A stretch of DNA of 7,484 nucleotides from positions 1 to 7,484 of the forward strand of contig CAMYKJ010000034.1 in NCBI GenBank assembly GCA_947258945.1, read 5' to 3'. Both the position numbers and the translations under genes were made by a program. The notes below the pieces were generated by a model, which saw nothing but the letters and a program-made list of their open reading frames with translations, did no database searches and was not told the origin of the DNA. Origin of the DNA: an uncultured Ectothiorhodospiraceae bacterium (GTDB taxonomy: Bacteria; Pseudomonadota; Gammaproteobacteria; UBA9214). Position 1 is the first letter of the stretch. Each line of letters begins with the position of its first letter. Below are positions 1-7,484 of this stretch, in pieces.

Positions 1-534
1 ACGCACCAGTGAATGTATCTTTTTCATGTAGGCCACGGCCTCTTTCGCCGAGCGCATATCCGGTTCCGAGACAATTTCCAGCAGCGGCGTGCCGGCGCGG
101 TTCAGGTCGATCCCGGTCATGCCGTGGAAATCCTCGTGCAGGGACTTGCCGGCATCCTCCTCGAGGTGCGCACGGGTAATACCGATGCGCCTGGTACTGC
201 CGTCTTCCAGCTCGATATCGAGCCAGCCGTCGTGCACGATCGGCAACTCGAACTGGCTGATCTGGTAGCCCTTCGGCAGGTCCGGGTAAAAATAGTTCTT
301 GCGCGCAAACACGGAACGCGGCGCCACCGTGGAATGCGTGGCCAGCCCGAACATCGCCGCCATGCGGACGACCTCGGCGTTCAGCACCGGCAGCACCCCC
401 GGCAGGCCGAGATCAACGGCACAGGCCTGGGTATTGGGCTCGGCGCCATAGGTAGTCGAGGCCCCGGAGAAGATCTTGCTCTGCGTGGCCAGCTGGGTGT
501 GTATCTCCAGCCCGATGACAGTTTCCCATTCCAT
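1..534 (-). CDS. gatB: Asp/Glu-tRNA amidotransferase subunit B, N-terminal part (runs off left edge)
   Basis: GatB is the tRNA-binding and kinase-like subunit of GatCAB. The complex converts mischarged Glu-tRNA(Gln), and often Asp-tRNA(Asn), to the amidated form using ATP and ammonia passed from GatA. The first 178 codons are present; the family is usually about 475-480 residues. The protein opens [15 protein letters not shown], where Glu10 and His12 belong to the conserved metal/active-site segment. It then shows the family blocks [28 protein letters not shown] and [17 protein letters not shown]. The ATG at 534 matches the usual family N-terminus. A modest AGGT (542-545, minus strand) lies 7 nt before it. 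It is the third gene of gatC-gatA-gatB, 144 bp after the gatA stop, and a hairpin repeat fills much of that gap. No frame damage is seen in the visible part. Confidence 0.96.
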   Translation of the reverse strand, partial: MEWETVIGLEIHTQLATQSKIFSGASTTYGAEPNTQACAVDLGLPGVLPVLNAEVVRMAAMFGLATHSTVAPRSVFARKNYFYPDLPKGYQISQFELPIVHDGWLDIELEDGSTRRIGITRAHLEEDAGKSLHEDFHGMTGIDLNRAGTPLLEIVSEPDMRSAKEAVAYMKKIHSLVR

Positions 535-554
535 ATAAAAGACCTGTACCTTTT

Positions 555-655
555 CACCCTCTCCCCCCAGGGAGAGGGCCGGGGAGAGGGGATCAAAATA
601 CGATAGATCCTGATCTTATCCCCTCATCCTGACCTTCTCCCGGAGGGAGAAGGGA
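555..655 (-). repeat. Two-hairpin repeat, copy 1, between gatA and gatB
   Basis: The segment holds two separate palindromes. The first pairs CCCTCTCCC (557-565) with GGGAGAGGG (570-578) around a 4-nt loop and is followed by the related GGGGAGAGGGG (581-591). The second pairs CCTTCTCCC (633-641) with GGGAGAAGG (645-653) around a 3-nt loop. An AT-richer spacer of about 21 nt and a TTATCCCCTCATCC block lie between them. A homologous copy occurs in the opposite orientation at 3701-3843. This looks like a gammaproteobacterial interspersed palindromic element, of the REP, BIME or boxC style. The exact family is not identified. It carries no open frame of its own and has no T-run, so it is not a canonical intrinsic terminator. 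Confidence 0.85.
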
Positions 656-678
656 CTCATTGCTTGATCAATGCGGAA

Positions 679-2080
679 TTATTCATAACCATTCGGACAC
701 CGCATATGCCAGTCCGTCACCTGCTGGTACTGGTGGGCGATATTCAGCAGGCGACCTTCAGCGAAGTAATTGCCGACGAGATGCAGACCCGCCGGCATGT
801 CGCCGGGCATCCCGGCCGGAATCGACATGGCCGGCAGCCCGGCCAGGTTCACCGCGATGGTATAGATGTCCGAGAGGTACATGCTGACCGGGTCGTCCGC
901 CTTCTCACCGAGTCTGAACGCGGTCGACGGCGCCGTCGGCCCCATAATGACGTCCACCTGCTCGAAGGCCTGCAGGAATTCATCGCGAATCAGCCGGCGC
1001 ACCTGCTGGGCCTTCAGATAGTAGGCATCATAGTAACCGGCCGACGCCGCGCGAACGCGTGTACAGGTCCGTCAGGTCCTGCGGATTCCCGGCCCGGTAA
1101 CCGAAGCGCACACCGTCAAAACGCGACAGGTTGGAGGAACATTCCGCCGGCGCCACCACGTAGTAGGCCGGCACGGCGAGGTGTGTGTTCGGCAGGCTGA
1201 TTTCGGTGACCGTGGCGCCGAGCTTCCTGAATTCTTCCAGCGCCGCCTCCACTGCGGCCGCCACGCCGGCATCCAGCCCCTCGCCAAAATACTCTTTTGG
1301 CAGACCGATGCGCAGCCCCTTGAGCGAATCCCCCAGGCCGGCGCGATAATCCTCCACCGGGCGATCCACGCTGGTCGAATCGCGCTCGTCGAAGCCGGCC
1401 ATGGCACCCAGCATGATGGCGGCATCCTCGGCCGACCGGGCAAACGGGCCGGCCTGGTCGAGACTGGAAGCGAAGGCAATCATGCCGTAGCGCGATATGC
1501 GCCCGTAGGTCGGTTTCAGGCCGGTGACCCCGCACAGCGCCGCTGGCTGCCGGATGGATCCGCCGGTGTCGGTGCCGGTGCTGGCAGGCACCAGCCGGGC
1601 GGCGACTGCGGCCGCCGATCCACCCGATGAGCCGCCGGGCACCGTGTCGGTGTTCCAGGGATTCTTCACCGGGCCGTAAAAGCTGGTCTCGTTCGACGAG
1701 CCCATGGCGAACTCGTCCATATTGGTCTTGCCGAGCATGACGGCCCCGGCGGCCTGCAATTTCGCCGTAACGGTCGCATCGTAGGGGGCGGTGAAATTGT
1801 CCAGCATCCTCGACCCGCAACTGGTGCGGATACCCTGCGTGCAGAAAATGTCCTTGTGCGCGAACGGGATACCCGTCAGCGGACCGGCCTCACCCTGTTG
1901 CAAACGTGCATCGGCCGCGCGCGCAGCGGCCAGTGCCTGCTCGTCGGCCACCGTAATGAAACTGTTGAGCGCACCATCCAGCCGGCCGACGCGATCCAGG
2001 CAGGCGCGGGTGAGTTCCTCGCTGGAAAACTCGCCGGCCTGCAGGCCGGCAGCCAGCTCGACAAGGCTCTTGCTGTGCAT
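679..2080 (-). pseudogene. gatA: Asp/Glu-tRNA amidotransferase subunit A, disrupted by an out-of-frame internal deletion
   Basis: GatA is the amidase-signature glutaminase of GatCAB, releasing ammonia from glutamine for GatB. Reading starts at ATG 2080 ([12 protein letters not shown]), with AGGA 4 nt upstream and the gatC stop 14 nt upstream. The catalytic Lys-cisSer-Ser triad is visible as Lys76 (IPFAHKD), Ser151 (PGGSSGGS) and Ser175 ([10 protein letters not shown]). The frame holds through DLYTRSRG (Gly345), then runs into a stop at 1028-1030 after 350 residues. The conserved C-terminus resumes in another frame from about 1044 ([23 protein letters not shown]) and ends at TAA 679-681. From memory of the family, about 17 residues resembling EGFGAEVKRRIMLGTYA normally join these halves. 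Restoring about 53 nt would give one frame of about 484 residues, the usual length. Everything else looks conserved. Either a real recent lesion or an assembly error is possible; as written it cannot make normal GatA. Confidence 0.9.
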
Positions 2081-2094
2081 GGTGTCCTGCCGGC

Positions 2095-2382
2095 CTACTC
2101 GATGACCTTCGGCACCAGGTACAGGCCGGCCTCGGTCTGCGGTGCCACGTGCTGGAAGTTCTCGCGGTCATTCACTTCGGTGACCGTATCCGGACGCAGC
2201 CTTTGCGTGGCCTCCAGCGGGTGCGCGAGCGGTTCAACACCCGCCGTATCGACCGCATTCAGCTGTTCGACGAAGGCAAGAATAGCGGACAGGTTGCGCG
2301 TGTACTCCGGGATATCATCCGCATCGATCCCCAGGCGCGCAAGGTGGGCAATTTTTTCGACATCCGAAGCTTCAAGTGACAT
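2095..2382 (-). CDS. gatC: Asp/Glu-tRNA amidotransferase subunit C
   Basis: GatC is a small structural subunit that wraps around and stabilises the GatA-GatB pair. This 95-residue protein has the usual family length and pattern: [19 protein letters not shown] at the start, a helical [17 protein letters not shown] segment, then [10 protein letters not shown], and a C-terminal [16 protein letters not shown]. The start is ATG 2382, with GGAG (2388-2391, minus strand) 5 nt upstream. It is the first gene of the leftward gatCAB operon and is divergent from mreB across 192 bp. The much longer open frame continuing upstream to 3408 on this strand is only antisense to mreB and should not be used to extend the start. 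Confidence 0.96.
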   Translation of the reverse strand: MSLEASDVEKIAHLARLGIDADDIPEYTRNLSAILAFVEQLNAVDTAGVEPLAHPLEATQRLRPDTVTEVNDRENFQHVAPQTEAGLYLVPKVIE

Positions 2383-2437
2383 GCGAACTCCACTGGACTG
2401 GTTGACCGCGTAAAACAGCGCACGCAAAGGTAGCACA

Positions 2438-2465
2438 ATCATTTGACGAGAACACCACTCGGCAA
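2438..2465 (-). promoter_or_regulatory. Possible gatC promoter (weak match)
   Basis: On the minus strand, TTGCCG (2460-2465) and AATGAT (2438-2443) are separated by 16 nt. Each matches the sigma-70 consensus at four of six positions. It lies about 55 bp upstream of the gatC start. The match is weak and could be chance; it is listed only because the gatCAB operon must be transcribed from this gap. Confidence 0.2.
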
Positions 2466-2503
2466 TGTGTGTGACGGTAAGACACGAATTTCGATGTATT
2501 TCC

Positions 2504-2532
2504 TTGCCCCGAACGTTCGCCGTTGTTAGATT
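2504..2532 (+). promoter_or_regulatory. Possible mreB promoter (weak match)
   Basis: TTGCCC (2504-2509) and TAGATT (2527-2532) are spaced by 17 nt, each with four of six matches to the sigma-70 consensus. Initiation here would leave a leader of about 35 nt before the TTG start of mreB. A perfect 10-bp palindrome, CGAACGTTCG (2510-2519), sits in the spacer and could be an operator. The rest of the 192-bp gatC-mreB gap shows no RNA gene or clear terminator. Confidence 0.3.
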
Positions 2533-2571
2533 ACGTGCTTTCTTTTTGACGATGCACGCACACGGGACTGA

Positions 2572-3621
<1,050 letters not shown>

Positions 3622-3650
3622 GATAAGAGAGCAGGTTAATCAAAACCTCA

Positions 3651-3683
3651 CGTTTTACGTTCCGCGAACGTATAATCCCCCGC
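3651..3683 (+). promoter_or_regulatory. Possible internal promoter upstream of mreC with a perfect TATAAT
   Basis: A consensus minus-10 hexamer TATAAT lies at 3671-3676, followed at once by a GC-rich run (CCCCCGCG, 3677-3684) of the kind seen at stringently controlled promoters. No good minus-35 hexamer occurs at 16-18 bp; the corresponding bases read TCACGT. The palindrome ACGTTC-CGC-GAACGT (3657-3671) abuts the hexamer and could be a regulator site. If used, it would give mreCD-mrdA-rodA a promoter separate from mreB. This is inference from one hexamer and its position. Confidence 0.35.
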
Positions 3684-3700
3684 GTAAGATTGCATTGCCA

Positions 3701-3843
3701 TCCCTTCTCCTATATGCCCGCCTTTCGGGTACTCCGGGAGAAGGACAGAGCCTGCCCCCGCGCAGGCGGGGGATGAGGGGATAAAATCAGCCGGTAATTC
3801 TTACGATCCCCTCTCCCCGGCCCTCTCCCGGAGGGAGAGGGTG
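3701..3843 (+). repeat. Two-hairpin repeat, copy 2 (expanded), between mreB and mreC
   Basis: This is the inverted homologue of the repeat at 555-655. The shared parts are the CCCTCTCCC and GGGAGAGGG arms (3821-3829 and 3833-3841, loop GGA), the preceding CCCCTCTCCCCGG, a spacer of about 20 nt, GGATGAGGGGATAA (3771-3784) and the outer CCTTCTCC and GGAGAAGG arms (3703-3710 and 3737-3744). Compared with copy 1 it has two expansions. The loop of the outer hairpin is stretched to 26 nt and contains CCCG/CGGG arms. About 24-26 bp including a strong hairpin (CCCCCGC 3755-3761 with GCGGGGG 3766-3772) is added between the two palindromes. The right edge overlaps the mreC ribosome-binding site. Confidence 0.85.
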
Positions 3844-3844
3844 G
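3830..3844 (+). promoter_or_regulatory. mreC ribosome-binding site lying inside the repeat hairpin
   Basis: GGAGGG (3830-3835) lies 9 nt before the ATG at 3845, and a second purine run, GAGGG (3837-3841), lies 3 nt before it. Both belong to the loop and right arm of the repeat's 9-bp stem (3821-3841). Folding of that stem would hide the Shine-Dalgarno bases. This decides in favour of ATG 3845, or GTG 3851, as the annotated start, but a second AAGGGG at 3878-3883 points to another possibility further downstream. Confidence 0.5.
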
Positions 3845-4849
3845 ATGAAAGTGCGCAGAATCCGCGCACTACCTTGTAAGGGGTGCCCGATCAAGCTCAT
3901 ATTTACACAGGGTCCATCCATCACGACGCGCCTGTTCGTGTTCGTTGCACTGTCGACCGTGCTCATGGTGATGGACCACAAATATGACAACCTGGCCTCC
4001 CTGCGCGCCGGCCTGTCACTCATCGTCTATCCACTGCAACAGATCATCGAACTGCCCGGGACCGTGTCGGACTGGTTCGGCGAGTCTCTCTCCACCCGGC
4101 GCCGGCTGCAGGAGGAGAATGACAGTCTGCGTACGCAACAGCTGATGCAGAAGGTGCAGATGCAAAAACTCGCGTCACTGGAGTCGGAAAATATACGCTT
4201 GCGTGAACTGCTCGACTCATCGTTCGAGGTCGGCGAAAAGGTCCTGATCGCCGAGCTCATGTCGGTCAACCTCGATCCCTACAAACACCAGATCGTGGTC
4301 AACAAGGGTGAACTGCATGATATCTACCCGGGACAACCACTGCTGGATGCCAAGGGCGTGATGGGGCAGATCGTGCATGCAGGACCCTACACCTCCACCG
4401 CCGTCCTCATTACCGATACCTCGCACGCCATCCCGGTACAGGTCAACCGCACCGGTCTGCGCACCATCGCGCTGGGCAGCGGCACCATCAACCGGCTGGA
4501 TCTGCCATACATTCCCAACAATGCCGACATCAGGCCGGGCGACCTGCTGATCACGTCCGGGCTGGGCGGGCGCTTTCCTCCCGGCTACCCGGTCGCCACC
4601 GTGCAGGGTGTACGGCACGACCCCGGCCAGTCCTTTTCGCAGGTGGTGGCCGCGCCCATGGCAGAACTCAATCGCAGTCGCGAGGTCCTGCTGGTGTGGC
4701 CCGGTGTTTCGACCACGCTGGAACTGTCCGTGCCGGCCGACGCGGCAAACACACCTTCAATCGATGTGGTGACCCCGGATGAAACTGCTGGCAGCGGGGC
4801 AGAACCACCGGTGGACGCGAGCGCAGCAGCGGAGCCGGAGACACCATGA
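3845..4849 (+). CDS. mreC: Rod-shape-determining protein MreC
   Basis: MreC is a bitopic inner-membrane protein whose periplasmic part binds and activates PBP2 and links MreB to the elongasome. From ATG 3845 the product is 334 residues. There is a short cytoplasmic end, a transmembrane helix at about 29-43 (LFVFVALSTVLMVMD), a coiled coil at about 83-125 (TRRRLQEENDSLRTQ through ENIRLRELL), the paired beta domains with GQPLLDAKGVMGQIVHAGPYTS and NNADIRPGDLLITSGLGGRFPPGYPVA, and a Pro/Ala/acidic tail from about 295. Family members usually begin a few residues before IFTQGPS. Here about 15 extra residues (MKVRRIRALPCKGCP) precede that point and come from sequence next to the repeat, so the true start is uncertain. 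GTG 3851 is an alternative. The gene overlaps mreD by 4 nt (ATGA). Confidence 0.95.
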   Translation: MKVRRIRALPCKGCPIKLIFTQGPSITTRLFVFVALSTVLMVMDHKYDNLASLRAGLSLIVYPLQQIIELPGTVSDWFGESLSTRRRLQEENDSLRTQQLMQKVQMQKLASLESENIRLRELLDSSFEVGEKVLIAELMSVNLDPYKHQIVVNKGELHDIYPGQPLLDAKGVMGQIVHAGPYTSTAVLITDTSHAIPVQVNRTGLRTIALGSGTINRLDLPYIPNNADIRPGDLLITSGLGGRFPPGYPVATVQGVRHDPGQSFSQVVAAPMAELNRSREVLLVWPGVSTTLELSVPADAANTPSIDVVTPDETAGSGAEPPVDASAAAEPETP

Positions 4850-5334
4850 CCCTGGCACGACATCACGGCGGCGGCGTCATCCTGCTGACCTTCGTGGTTG
4901 CATTGCTGCTGACTATCGTGCCACTGCCGGAGTGGGCACGCTACGCACGACCGGACTGGGTCGGCCTGGTCCTGATCTACTGGTGCCTGGCACTGCCCGA
5001 CAGGGTTGGCGTCATTACCGGCTGGTTTGCCGGGCTGCTGGTTGACCTGGTTACCGGTACCATCCTTGGCCAGCATGCCCTGTCGCTCACCATTGTGGCC
5101 TACCTGACCCAGCGACTGCATCAGCGCATTCGGCTGTTTCCGATCCTGCAACAGGCATTTACCGTTATGATACTGCTGATCCTGCACCAGCTGCTGGCGC
5201 TGTGGATCAGCCGTATCATCGGCCGGCCGGGCGCCCCCTGGTACTTCTGGGCACCCTCGCTGCTGGGACTGCTGCTATGGCCGGTCGTTTTTGTACTGCT
5301 GCGTAACATGCGTCACGTCTTTCGCGTGCGCTAG
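4846..5334 (+). CDS. mreD: Rod-shape-determining membrane protein MreD
   Basis: MreD is a small polytopic inner-membrane partner of MreC in the elongasome. The 162-residue product has the usual family length, a short basic N-terminus and about five or six hydrophobic segments (about 10-27, 38-50, 53-72, 74-90, 98-122 and 133-153). The MreD signature is visible as PDWVGLVLIYWCLALPDRVG followed by GWFAGLLVDLVTGTILGQHAL, and the protein ends in a basic RNMRHVFRVR tail. The ATG at 4846 overlaps the mreC stop, and GGAG (4837-4840) lies 5 nt upstream, so translational coupling to mreC is likely. mrdA follows after 20 bp. Confidence 0.95.
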   Translation: MTLARHHGGGVILLTFVVALLLTIVPLPEWARYARPDWVGLVLIYWCLALPDRVGVITGWFAGLLVDLVTGTILGQHALSLTIVAYLTQRLHQRIRLFPILQQAFTVMILLILHQLLALWISRIIGRPGAPWYFWAPSLLGLLLWPVVFVLLRNMRHVFRVR

Positions 5335-5354
5335 GACGGAATATTGCCCTGACC

Positions 5355-7205
5355 ATGGCCGACCGGCTGACACTCAAGGACTACTTTTTCGAATCGCGGC
5401 TGATTCTGAACCGCAGCATCGTGCTGCTTATCTTCGCCGGCATGCTGGTACTGGTAGTGTTCAGCCGGCTGTTTTACCTGCAGGTGGTTTCGCACGAACA
5501 CTACACCACCCTGTCGGAAGACAACCGCGTCAAACTGCAGCCGATCCCGCCGAACCGTGGTCTGATCTTCGACCGCAACGGCATCATCCTCGCCGAGAAC
5601 CTCCCGTCCTACCGGCTGGAAATCACACCGGAACAGATCGACGACATGGGCGCGACCCTGGATGCACTTGCCAAGATTATCGACATTCGCGAGGTGGACC
5701 GCGCGCGCTTCAGCAAGCTGCTGGCCCGCAAGCCCGCGTTTGAGGCCATCCCGTTGCTGTTCAATCTGAGCGATGCGGATGTGGCGCGCTTTTCAGTGAA
5801 CCGGCACCGCTTCCCTGGCGTCGACATCACGGCCGGCCTCGCACGACACTATCCACAGGGCGAACTGGCCGTGCACGCGCTCGGCTATGTCGGGCGCATC
5901 GACGAACAGGCACTGAAAACACTGGACCCGTCGAATTACCGCGGCACAACATATGTCGGCAAGATCGGCATCGAAAAGACCTACGAGGAAATGTTGCACG
6001 GCAAGGTGGGACTGCAACAGGTCGAAACAACCGCGCAGGGCCGCGTACTGCGCGTCCTCGAACGCAGCCCGCCGGTGTCCGGGCGCAATCTTTTCCTGAC
6101 GCTCGATACGCGCGTGCAGCGGGCAACCGAGGCGGCCTTCGGCGACTTTGCCGGCTCGGCAGTCGCGCTTGACCCGGACAACGGCGACATCATCGCCTTC
6201 GTCAGCCTGCCGACCTATGACCCGAACCCGTTCGTCAACGGCATTGAATTCAAGGCCTACGAGGCGCTGCAGCAAAACGACCGCGAACCGCTGTTCAACC
6301 GTGCCCTGCGCGGCCAGTACCCGCCCGGGTCCACCATCAAACCGTTCATCGGCCTCGCCGGCCTTGAACAGGGCATCACCGGCGGCCACTCCAAGAACTA
6401 CTGCCCTGGCTACTACACCCTGCCCGGCAACACCCGCAAGTACCGCGACTGGAAGCGCACCGGTCACGGCACGGTCAACCTGCGCAACTCGATCGTGCAG
6501 TCCTGCGACGTCTATTTCTACGACCTCGCGCTGTCGCTCGGCATCGACAACATGAACAGCTATCTGCGCAATTTCGGCTTCGGCCGCGCCACCGGCCTCG
6601 ACATCGTGGGCGAGCTGTCGGGCCTGCTGCCGTCGCGCGAGTGGAAACGGCGGCGCCATGACCAGGCATGGTTTCCGGGCGAGACCATCATCACCGGCAT
6701 CGGCCAGGGATTTTTTCTGACCACGCCGGTGCAGCTGGCGGTCGCGACCGCGGCCCTGGCCAACGGCGGCCGCATGCTTGCCCCGAACATCGTCTATGCC
6801 GAGCAGGCGGCCAACACCGAGACACTGACCCCGCACTTGCCGCGACCCCGGGAAACCATCAGTATCTCCGAACAGTCACACTGGGATATGGTCATCAACT
6901 CCATGATCGACGTGGTCCATGGTGCACGCGGTACTGCCCGCGCCATTGGCAAGGACAGCCCCTATCGTATCGCCGGCAAAACCGGTACCGCACAGGTGTT
7001 CGGCCTCAAGGAAGAGGAAAAGTACGATGCCGCCGCGATTGAAGAAAAATTGCGTGACCATGCCCTCTTTATAGCGTTCGCACCGGCCGATGCGCCGCGC
7101 ATCGCGGTCGCGGTCATCGTGGAGAACGGCGGCAGCGGCGGTGCAGTCGCGGCACCGATCGCGCGCAAGATTCTCGATGCCTTCTTCGTGGAGCCCGAAG
7201 CATGA
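5355..7205 (+). CDS. mrdA: Penicillin-binding protein 2, peptidoglycan D,D-transpeptidase
   Basis: PBP2 cross-links new glycan strands made by RodA during lateral wall growth; its active site faces the periplasm. The 616-residue product is close to E. coli PBP2 (633). It has a cytoplasmic N-terminus, one transmembrane helix at about 21-41 (SIVLLIFAGMLVLVVFSRLFY), then the class B pedestal/dimerisation domain opening with IPPNRGLIFDRNGIILAEN. The transpeptidase domain carries all three motifs: STIK with nucleophile Ser326 and Lys329 (PPGSTIKPF), SCD at 383-385 (SIVQSCDVYFYDLA) and KTG at 542-544 (AGKTGTAQVFG). The ATG at 5355 gives the normal family N-terminus. The nearest purine run (AGGACGGA, 5333-5340) is 14 nt away, rather far, so initiation may rely on readthrough from mreD. 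The gene overlaps rodA by 4 nt. The symbol pbpA/mrdA is used for orthologues. Confidence 0.97.
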   Translation: MADRLTLKDYFFESRLILNRSIVLLIFAGMLVLVVFSRLFYLQVVSHEHYTTLSEDNRVKLQPIPPNRGLIFDRNGIILAENLPSYRLEITPEQIDDMGATLDALAKIIDIREVDRARFSKLLARKPAFEAIPLLFNLSDADVARFSVNRHRFPGVDITAGLARHYPQGELAVHALGYVGRIDEQALKTLDPSNYRGTTYVGKIGIEKTYEEMLHGKVGLQQVETTAQGRVLRVLERSPPVSGRNLFLTLDTRVQRATEAAFGDFAGSAVALDPDNGDIIAFVSLPTYDPNPFVNGIEFKAYEALQQNDREPLFNRALRGQYPPGSTIKPFIGLAGLEQGITGGHSKNYCPGYYTLPGNTRKYRDWKRTGHGTVNLRNSIVQSCDVYFYDLALSLGIDNMNSYLRNFGFGRATGLDIVGELSGLLPSREWKRRRHDQAWFPGETIITGIGQGFFLTTPVQLAVATAALANGGRMLAPNIVYAEQAANTETLTPHLPRPRETISISEQSHWDMVINSMIDVVHGARGTARAIGKDSPYRIAGKTGTAQVFGLKEEEKYDAAAIEEKLRDHALFIAFAPADAPRIAVAVIVENGGSGGAVAAPIARKILDAFFVEPEA

Positions 7206-7484
7206 GCATCGCCTTCGCCAGCCGTCACGAGGATGCCAGCCGGCGCGGCTGGCAACACCGCCTGCATCTCGATGCCCAGCTGCTGTTCAGCCTGATTGGC
7301 CTGTCGGCACTCGGGCTGGTGGTGCTCTACAGCGCAGGCGGCGGCGACATCGAGCTCGTCGAACGTCAGCTGATCCGCCTGGGCGTCGCCTTTGCCAGCC
7401 TGTTTGCCATGGCCCAGGTGCCGCCGCGCCTGCTGCTGCGCATGACGCCCTGGGCGTTCATGGTGGGTGTACTGTTCCTGGTCG
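7202..7484 (+). CDS. rodA: Peptidoglycan glycosyltransferase RodA, N-terminal part (runs off right edge)
   Basis: RodA (MrdB) is the SEDS-family glycosyltransferase that polymerises lipid II in complex with PBP2. Ninety-four codons are present, starting at ATG 7202, whose ATGA overlaps the mrdA stop. GGAG (7190-7193) lies 8 nt upstream. The product begins MSIAFASRHEDASRRGWQHRLHLDAQLL. It then shows a first transmembrane helix (LLFSLIGLSALGLVVLYSAGGG) and, after a short loop, ERQLIRLGVAFASLFAMAQVPPRLLLRMTPW and the start of a third hydrophobic segment. LDAQLL followed by LGLVVLYSAGG is a typical RodA opening. The catalytic region lies beyond the window, so activity cannot be judged here. Confidence 0.94.
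   Translation, partial: MSIAFASRHEDASRRGWQHRLHLDAQLLFSLIGLSALGLVVLYSAGGGDIELVERQLIRLGVAFASLFAMAQVPPRLLLRMTPWAFMVGVLFLV

Noticed and set aside
13..606. A plus-strand open frame of 197 codons across gatB and the repeat
   Set aside because: It is antisense to clear GatB sequence and then reads into the hairpin repeat, so it is not a gene.
557..653. The hairpins at gatA/gatB as intrinsic terminators or a CRISPR array
   Set aside because: No T-run follows either stem in either direction, and there are only two dissimilar palindromes rather than regularly spaced identical repeats with unique spacers.
6501..6509. SCD instead of SxN as the second motif of PBP2 as a possible active-site defect
   Set aside because: PBP2 orthologues commonly have Ser-x-Asp here, and the other two motifs are intact, so this is normal for the family.
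5793..6836. A 347-codon minus-strand open frame opposite mrdA
   Set aside because: It lies wholly within the PBP2 transpeptidase gene, its translation is low-complexity Arg/Ala/Gly/Val-rich, and no supporting start signal or family is recognised.

Overview
The window is GC-rich, roughly 60 % by eye, and looks like a chromosomal core region of a gammaproteobacterium. MreB, PBP2 and RodA read like gammaproteobacterial homologues. Divergent gatCAB and mreBCD blocks are also a familiar neighbourhood in that class. Genus cannot be assigned from the sequence alone.

Minus strand, 1-2382: a gatC-gatA-gatB operon for the Glu-tRNA(Gln)/Asp-tRNA(Asn) amidotransferase, transcribed leftwards. gatC is intact. 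gatA is broken: near 1045 the reading frame jumps and about 17-18 conserved codons are missing, so the catalytic N-terminal three quarters and the C-terminal quarter lie in different frames. gatB runs off the left edge. A repeat with two hairpins (555-655) fills most of the 144-bp gap between gatA and gatB.

Intergenic 2383-2574: a divergent control region between gatC and mreB, holding only weak promoter-like matches.

Plus strand, 2575-7484: the rod-shape and elongasome cluster mreB, mreC, mreD, mrdA (PBP2) and the start of rodA (mrdB). The last four genes are tightly packed: ATGA overlaps join mreC-mreD and mrdA-rodA, and mreD-mrdA are 20 bp apart. MreB filaments, the MreC/MreD membrane scaffold, the PBP2 transpeptidase and the RodA glycosyltransferase together drive lateral wall synthesis. 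The exception to the tight packing is a 223-bp gap between mreB and mreC. It holds a consensus TATAAT hexamer, a small palindrome, and a second, expanded copy of the gatA/gatB repeat (3701-3843).

No unknown multi-gene system is visible. The points worth a second look are the disrupted gatA, the two homologous repeats placed in the same orientation relative to transcription inside two different operons, and the way the second copy appears to supply the ribosome-binding site and the annotated N-terminus of mreC.
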